Program-made: the position numbers and the translations under genes
The notes under the pieces: model-generated
What the model was told of the DNA's origin: nothing
Seen by the model: only the letters and a program-made list of their open reading frames with translations
Database searches by the model: none
Shown: positions 58,857 through 64,000 of the stretch, piece after piece
Position numbering within the stretch: the first letter of the stretch is position 1
Layout of the letters: every line of letters begins with the position of its first letter
Source of the DNA: Acutalibacter muris
GTDB taxonomy: Bacteria; Bacillota; Clostridia; Oscillospirales; Acutalibacteraceae
Direction of reading: 5' to 3'
Length of the DNA: 64,000 bases
NCBI RefSeq assembly: GCF_002201475.1
Contig: NZ_CP021422.1
Span: forward strand, 3,472,001 to 3,536,000

Positions 58857-59540
58857 ATGGGCACATCTAAAGGTTATATTGCACCCTCTACGCCTAGCTG
58901 GCGACAAGCAAAACGGGAGGTTTCTAGATATTTAAGTAATCCTACTGAAACTGAAAGGAAAACCTTAGCTGCACAATATGCTAAAGCAATGACCACAGGA
59001 GGCTACACTGCATCTCAAGTGGCAAAAGCTTTTGCAGGAGTAATCAGTTTTTCCTCAGCAATTGCAAGCCGAGGGTACACAGCCGCTCTTCATGATATTG
59101 GGCGAGATGATATTTTATCATTAGGGCCGCAAGAAACATTAGATACGTTGATTTCAATTTTTGCAAATGCGGGCAGTACAATTGATGATAAAATTGCATT
59201 AGACAGCATATCTGAAAGTTTTCAGGTTCTTCAGGTAATCGAACCAGAGGATTTAAAGAGTATTAATACTTCGCGTCTGCTTAGAGAAATGATATGTCAG
59301 TTTGCAAAATTAAAATTTGCGCAACTTTTTGATAAGCAGATTCGTAATAAATGTCCCATTGTTGAAGAAGCGAATAGGAGAATAGCAGAAATGCAAGACT
59401 ATATTTATTATACAATGGGCCAAAAATTAACGAACGATATCCTTGGGGAAATAAATCCAAACAATATAGCGAATGAGGTAATCGTTCGAAACACCTTAGA
59501 AGAAGGTTTTAGACTTATGACAATTTACTACGGTGAATGA
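58857..59540 (+). CDS. qatB: QatB-like protein
   Basis: 227 residues, soluble. The conserved start GYIAPSTPSWRQAKREVSRYL and GGYTASQVAKAFAGVI are in keeping with QatB. No catalytic motif. Assignment rests mainly on position between qatA and qatC. Its role in Qat defence is not established. It starts 1 bp after the qatA stop with AAAGGGGTGG upstream. Confidence 0.8.
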   Translation: MGTSKGYIAPSTPSWRQAKREVSRYLSNPTETERKTLAAQYAKAMTTGGYTASQVAKAFAGVISFSSAIASRGYTAALHDIGRDDILSLGPQETLDTLISIFANAGSTIDDKIALDSISESFQVLQVIEPEDLKSINTSRLLREMICQFAKLKFAQLFDKQIRNKCPIVEEANRRIAEMQDYIYYTMGQKLTNDILGEINPNNIANEVIVRNTLEEGFRLMTIYYGE

Positions 59541-59541
59541 T

Positions 59542-60924
59542 ATGAAGATATGGATTAATAAATGTATATCAGCGGAGCAAATGCCTGATTTTGGAGATGC
59601 TTTGGTTTTCAATATAAGTGTTCCAGGTCAAGGCGGTGTGATTGCCTCCAATATCCGTGATGGCTGGTACAGAACTCTGGGAATCCAGATGGTAACTCCT
59701 ATATGTGAGGATTTATATATAATCGCACTCTCAGTTTTTGCCGCCGATAAAAGAATACCTCGTAATAAGACACCAGACAATTGGACACGGGAGTTACATC
59801 TTAGTATCCCAGTTATAGCAATAGATAGGTGGGATTTAGTTAAGGAAGAACTTGAAAGGACGCTAAGCTACCTTTCAGGGGATTTATGGCATTTTACATT
59901 TAGATCTTGTGAACCAGCAAGCCGATACAAGGATAATCATGTACGTGCGCCAATTCGCAATACAATATTAGATGAAATTGAAGGAGTTTCTTTGTTTTCT
60001 GGCGGTTTAGATTCCTTTTGCGGCGCTTACGATTTTATGGTGAAAAGTAAGAGTGTAGTATTTGTCGGTTTTAAAGAATATGGAAAACTTGAATCCGTCC
60101 AAAAAGCATTAATGGATAATCTGAATTGTAGTTTCCCTGATATTTTCAAGCTACTGTTTACGTTTACAGCCAGGGCATATTGCCCGCTTGGTATTGATAA
60201 TCTTCCATCTGAAAACACTAGTAGAAGTAGATCATTCTTGTTTATCTGTGCGGCAATTTGTGTTGCTGAAGTGATTGGAGATGATACGCCAGTCTATATC
60301 CCAGAAAATGGCTTTATTGGACTAAACTTGCCACTCACAATAGGTCGAAGTGGAAGTTGTAGCACAAGAACAACACACCCATATTTTTTAAAAATGCTGA
60401 ATGAAATTCTAGAAAAAGTTGGAATACGGCATGAGGTGATAAATCCATTTGCTTATCAGACAAAGCGTGAAATGATACAACAATTTATTGCAGCTCCGAG
60501 ATTTTTAGAGAACATACACAAGACCATCTCTTGTTCTCACCCGTGTAATGGACGGTGGCAGGGTAAAACTGAACCAGAGAATTGTGGATACTGTTACCCT
60601 TGCCTTATCCGACAATCTTCCCTTGTTGGAGTGCTTCCCCCTAATGAGCATTATAGTTATGATGTGTTGTCGCTGGACTATCTTGTGAATGCCACCAATG
60701 CCAAGCGTTCTGATTTTGTCGATCTTCTCAGTTCAATTAATAAGGCATGCTTATCAACGGATGAAGACCTTATGAAGAGGATAAAAGCAACAGGTAGGCT
60801 AACACAAGAAGAAACGCTTGCTTTCTTAAGGCTATACAAAGAAACGATTGCAGATTTGATTCGAATGCTATCTGTAGATCCAGAACTACTTCGAATAGCT
60901 GGGGTGGATTATGCGACTAATTGA
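59542..60924 (+). CDS. qatC: QatC: QueC-like protein
   Basis: 460 residues. The PP-loop motif LFSGGLDSFC near residue 155 and a C-terminal Cys cluster (CSHPCNGRWQG, CGYCYPCLIRQ) match QueC-type ATP-using enzymes that make nitriles or amides on 7-deazaguanines. QatC may make a modified base or modify a protein. ATG at 59542 with a weak GGTGA; a GTG three codons earlier is possible. It overlaps qatD by 14 bp. Confidence 0.88.
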   Translation: MKIWINKCISAEQMPDFGDALVFNISVPGQGGVIASNIRDGWYRTLGIQMVTPICEDLYIIALSVFAADKRIPRNKTPDNWTRELHLSIPVIAIDRWDLVKEELERTLSYLSGDLWHFTFRSCEPASRYKDNHVRAPIRNTILDEIEGVSLFSGGLDSFCGAYDFMVKSKSVVFVGFKEYGKLESVQKALMDNLNCSFPDIFKLLFTFTARAYCPLGIDNLPSENTSRSRSFLFICAAICVAEVIGDDTPVYIPENGFIGLNLPLTIGRSGSCSTRTTHPYFLKMLNEILEKVGIRHEVINPFAYQTKREMIQQFIAAPRFLENIHKTISCSHPCNGRWQGKTEPENCGYCYPCLIRQSSLVGVLPPNEHYSYDVLSLDYLVNATNAKRSDFVDLLSSINKACLSTDEDLMKRIKATGRLTQEETLAFLRLYKETIADLIRMLSVDPELLRIAGVDYATN

Positions 60925-61633
60925 CACGCATTTTCATTTAGACTTCTATCGAGAACACTGCTATTGGTATAACCAAATCAATGCCATGAAACAATATACG
61001 CTGTGTGTTACCAATTCACCTGAAGTATACTGTGCATGCAAAAAAATGTATTCAGAAACTCGATATGTTAAATTTGCACTGGGGTATAATCCGCAGGTAT
61101 GTTCAGAAATTGTGTTAAATAGAAAAATGTTCCTTTCTGAATTGTCCAAAACAAAATATATAGGAGAAGTTGGACTGGATTTTTCGTCAAAACATATTGG
61201 AACAAAAAGAAAACAAGTTGATGCTTTTGAGTTCATATGTCAAAATGTTGCTGATAGCAACAAAGTTCTTACAGTTCACTCAAGGAATGCAGAAAAAGAA
61301 GTTTTTGATATTATGGCTCGGAATGGAATAAAGCGTGCAATAATTCACTGGTATACTGGTGATTTAGAAAATATGCAGAAATTTATTAGGGCAGGTTACT
61401 ATTTCTCTGTCAATGCCAACATGTGTACAACATCCAAAGGAAAGCACATAATTTCAGAGATTCCATTAGATAAAATACTTGTGGAAAGTGATGGGCCATT
61501 TACAAAAGTCAGAACACATAAATATAGTCCTATAAATCTCCAGGACATCTACTCGACTCTTGCCGCTACAACTGGTGTACAAGATATTGCAAATATTATT
61601 TATGAGAATTTCAATTGCTTATTAGCTTTTTAA
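60911..61633 (+). CDS. qatD: QatD: TatD family metal-dependent nuclease
   Basis: 240 residues. DTHFHLD (HxH), IGEVGLDFS (Glu), VHSRNA, IIHWYTGD and VESDGPF give the full TatD metal ligand set. In Qat it is the nuclease partner. The last gene of the operon. No terminator close to the stop; a GACCCCACC/GGTGGGGTC hairpin lies about 160 bp on. Confidence 0.88.
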   Translation: MRLIDTHFHLDFYREHCYWYNQINAMKQYTLCVTNSPEVYCACKKMYSETRYVKFALGYNPQVCSEIVLNRKMFLSELSKTKYIGEVGLDFSSKHIGTKRKQVDAFEFICQNVADSNKVLTVHSRNAEKEVFDIMARNGIKRAIIHWYTGDLENMQKFIRAGYYFSVNANMCTTSKGKHIISEIPLDKILVESDGPFTKVRTHKYSPINLQDIYSTLAATTGVQDIANIIYENFNCLLAF

Positions 61634-61635
61634 TG

Positions 61636-61850
61636 TAAGATACTTCATTTGTATACTTTTTATCTATAGAAAGCATGTATGGTGATGCCCGAGGAAAGTA
61701 GCAAAGTGATTTTACTGGAGGGCTTGAGGTTGAACAGACGATACCGACTTGTCGTGAGAGTTCAGATACACCCAGCGATTTGGCATGAACGACCCCACCC
61801 AATCTGAACCCTTGCAGTAAGCGCGGCAGAGATGTGGTGGGGTCATTTTA
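61636..61850 (+). other. Structured intergenic stretch after qatD
   Basis: About 215 bp without an ORF. Possible stems: GCCC/GGGC around 61688-61726, TTGAAC/GTTCAG around 61729-61766, TTCAGATAC and ATCTGAACC parts, and a final GACCCCACC/GGTGGGGTC (about 61791-61844) followed by ATTTT. It is more GC-rich than its neighbours. It could be a structured RNA or the ruined end of a mobile element. I recognise no RNA family. Confidence 0.4.
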
Positions 61851-61986
61851 TGTCAGAAGCCTAGAAAATACTGGGTTTCTGACATTTCCATATTATCACA
61901 TAAATGTCATCACCACGGACAAAACAGACGAAAAAACGATTAAAAAAACTGAAATTTCGCCTATTTGAACCCTAAAAATGTCAGCA

Positions 61987-63117
61987 TCATGTATCCTTCT
62001 GGCTGGCATAGAACTTTTCTTCCGCTTGGCATGGCGTCAAATTCTTTAGTGTTTTATGAATACGTTTGGTGTTATAAAATATCATATAAGTGTCAACGGC
62101 TTGTTTGAACTTCTTCTCGGAGGGGTAATCCTTGCGGTAAAGTTCCTCCTGCTTTAACGTTGAGAAAAATGATTCTGTTACAGCATTATCGTAAGGTCGG
62201 CCGCTTGCAGAGAATGACTGTATCACAGAATAACTCGCCAGTAACTTGCAGAAACTATGCGAGGTATATTGTGTGCCTCGGTCGCTATGGAATATCAGGC
62301 CCGCTTTCACTTCTCGGTCTGCTATGGCTTGTTTAAAGGCGCTGCTGACCAGTTGTGTACTGTTTTTGCGAGATATTTTATGTGCAATGACTTTTCTTGA
62401 AAACAGATCTAATATGACGCAAATGTAGAAGTGATGCTTCCCAACCCGGAAATATGTGATATCGCTTGTCCACACCTGATTGGGTTGGTCAGTATGGAAC
62501 TGTTGATTCAGAATGTTTTCTTTTTTGAATGGTTTATGGAGCTTTTTGTAATCGCGTTTAGCTGTGCTGCGGATGCTATGCAGCCCCATTTCAGCCATCA
62601 AGTCGGCAACGAACCGAGCGCTGACTTTGTATCCTCTTTGAGCAAGAACCGCTGCTACTTTTTCTGGTCCGGGTATCTGGTTGTGCTCATCGAACACTTC
62701 TTGAATAATTACACGATATTCTTCCCGGCGTTTCATGTACCAGGAATTGTCTTTTTTCCCTCGAAAAATGTGGTTGTAGAATGTACCGCGGGAAACATCC
62801 AGGGCTTCACAAAGCGTATGCACATCGTACTGTTCATACAGCTTTTCCAGCTCGGCCAGTTTCTCTTTCAAGGGTGCGTGAACAGTACAGTTAACTGACT
62901 TCAATATTGAAATGATTTTTTCCTGTTTATCATTCTTACGCTGAAGCGCTTTATGATCTTTCAATGAAAATCCCGCACTGCCTTTTGAAGATGAGTCGCT
63001 GATCCAACGATAGATTGTGCGCTTACACACGCCAAACTCAGAACATATTTCGGAAATAGGAACACCGTTTCTGTATTTCGCTGCAGCTGTAGACTTCTCT
63101 TGCGTGGTATGAGCCAT
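61987..63117 (-). mobile_element. IS3-type transposase
   Basis: 376 residues in one frame. HTH N-terminus (SEICSEFGVCKRTIYRW), a coiled coil, then an rve-type DDE core: TSDITY (D), HSDRGTQY (D), ESFFSTLKQE (E). GGGAGGT lies 7 nt before the ATG. Unlike many IS3 members there is no orfA/orfB frameshift. I could not find clear terminal inverted repeats or a target duplication, so IS ends are not given. Confidence 0.85.
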
Positions 63118-63166
63118 GAGTTGACCTCCCAAAACGTTTTTACCATCATAGCACAGATCGGTCAAC

Positions 63167-63195
63167 TTGCAAAGCTTGGAGAAATTTGTTATAAT
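63167..63195 (+). promoter_or_regulatory. Promoter of the HD-domain gene
   Basis: TTGCAA (63167-63172), 17 bp, TATAAT (63190-63195). It lies at the upstream edge of the IS. Confidence 0.75.
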
Positions 63196-63247
63196 AAAGT
63201 AGCCGTTAGTTGGTAAATTATACATCCGGAGCAGGAGGGAAATCAAA

Positions 63248-64000
63248 ATGGAGCTGCTGAATACCCCATATGGTTTGGAAGAACACCTAAACGCCATCTG
63301 CCAGCAGGCGCCGCAGTTTGGGAACCTGTATTCCAGCTGGGAGCTTAACAAGCGCTCCTGTGCGTCGGCGCTGAAACAGGTAGCGCAGAATTACCCTCAC
63401 TATAGCGTGCATGATGAACTCCATTCTCAAAATGTGATCTCCAATATGGAGCAGGTGTTGGGGGAAGACCGCATCCGCAAACTCTCGCCTACCGATACCT
63501 GGATGCTCTTACAGCTGGCGTATCTCCACGACTTTGGTATGCTTTTACTCTATGATAATATTGAGAACGAGTGGAAATCGGCGGATTTTCAGGAGTATTT
63601 TCAGGAGTGCCGCGAGTCCAATAATCCATCTATCAAAACAGCGGCGGACTACCTTTATAATTTGAAAGAAAATCTGACGAAAGCAGATTTTGAAAAGACC
63701 TGGCCGCTGCATGTCAGACGGTATACAACCCACCTGATAGCCCGGTACTACCGAGGGAAGCACGCGGCGCTAACAAACCAGTACATAGCCAACCGGCTTG
63801 ACAGATGGGGTATCGACCTGAGCCATAACGGCCTGATCCAGCCCCGTCTGATCAAGCTGCTGGGCCAGCTTTCCATGCTGCATACTTGTAATCAAGAGGA
63901 TGTTCTAAAGTTGGACTACATTTCCAACGGCTACGCCGCCGACTATATCCATCCACGCTTTTTGGCGGAGATGCTGCGGCTCGGGGACCTCTTGGATGCG
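63248..64000 (+). CDS. HD-domain protein, 3' end outside window
   Basis: The first 251 codons of an open frame with GGAGGG before the ATG. Residues 55-105 show an HD-type pattern: HYSVHDELHSQNVI with His, then QLAYLHDFGM with the HD pair. HD proteins hydrolyse phosphoesters, often nucleotides. In its neighbourhood (next to Qat and an IS) a defence or signalling role is possible but not shown. GC content is again backbone-like. Confidence 0.7.
   Translation, partial: MELLNTPYGLEEHLNAICQQAPQFGNLYSSWELNKRSCASALKQVAQNYPHYSVHDELHSQNVISNMEQVLGEDRIRKLSPTDTWMLLQLAYLHDFGMLLLYDNIENEWKSADFQEYFQECRESNNPSIKTAADYLYNLKENLTKADFEKTWPLHVRRYTTHLIARYYRGKHAALTNQYIANRLDRWGIDLSHNGLIQPRLIKLLGQLSMLHTCNQEDVLKLDYISNGYAADYIHPRFLAEMLRLGDLLDA

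Noticed and set aside
61850..63190. Terminal inverted repeats and target duplication of the IS
   Set aside because: I compared both flanks by eye; the TGTCAGAA/TTCTGACA hairpin lies at the left only and no matching right end was found.

Overview
The window is 64 kb of bacterial chromosome. Strong AGGAGG-type ribosome binding sites, TTGACA/TATAAT promoters, a YlmC/YmxH-type sporulation protein, a SpoVB/YtgP-type flippase, an IreB homologue and a CD3324-type protein point to a Gram-positive, spore-forming-type Clostridia member. The GC-rich backbone and a pair of serpins fit a gut Oscillospiraceae/Ruminococcaceae-like organism. That placement is inference: no rRNA gene is present. The backbone is GC-rich with G/C third codon positions. 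Two stretches differ: a degenerate integrated element (37961-44864) and a clearly AT-rich island starting after a tRNA cluster (about 55.7-63.2 kb).

Left part (1-37.9 kb), mostly backbone. It holds the end of sbcC, an MBL-fold hydrolase, a MOP flippase, an Erm-type 23S rRNA methyltransferase with a leader peptide and a hairpin over its ribosome binding site, an ECF sigma factor coupled to two membrane-anchored serpins, a sugar isomerase/oxidoreductase pair, a DUF2089-small ORF-DUF4097 operon, a MoxR-DUF58-transglutaminase operon, tRNA-Gly, a cold-shock gene, a histidine-phosphatase-like gene, a candidate type I toxin-antitoxin locus, a MATE pump, an NCS2 purine permease, ireB, pheST, a stand-alone FkbH-like protein, pyrophosphatase, patatin, trmB, tsaD and a fused LMW-phosphatase/RimI gene.

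Middle (37961-44864). A 6.9-kb element lies between 31-bp direct repeats that overlap the first codons of the LMW-phosphatase/rimI gene. It separates that gene and tsaD from the original promoter, which remains beyond the right repeat. It carries parA, parB, small conjugative/phage-type genes, a cytosine methyltransferase and a Schlafen AlbA-type protein. Its integrase is reduced to a C-terminal stub and one gene has an in-frame amber codon, so it looks immobile.

Right part. A metal-responsive operon (ArsR/CzrA-type repressor, acetyltransferase, HMA chaperone, methyltransferase, P-type ATPase) has a consensus promoter and an operator-like palindrome. Next come a YjfB-type small protein, a membrane acyltransferase, a dCMP deaminase-like gene, a large membrane protein, ksgA, rpmB and four tRNAs (Gly, Arg, His, Gln). 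The AT-rich island then carries a serine-recombinase fragment, a KilA-N protein, a complete QatABCD-type anti-phage operon (KAP ATPase, QatB, QueC-like QatC, TatD-like QatD), a structured intergenic stretch and an IS3-type transposase. The window ends inside an HD-domain gene.

The most unusual items are the sigma factor/serpin operon, where a serpin with an anti-sigma-like N-terminus sits in the anti-sigma position; the chromosomal erm-like gene with its own attenuator; and the convergent toxin/antisense RNA locus at 21.5-21.9 kb.
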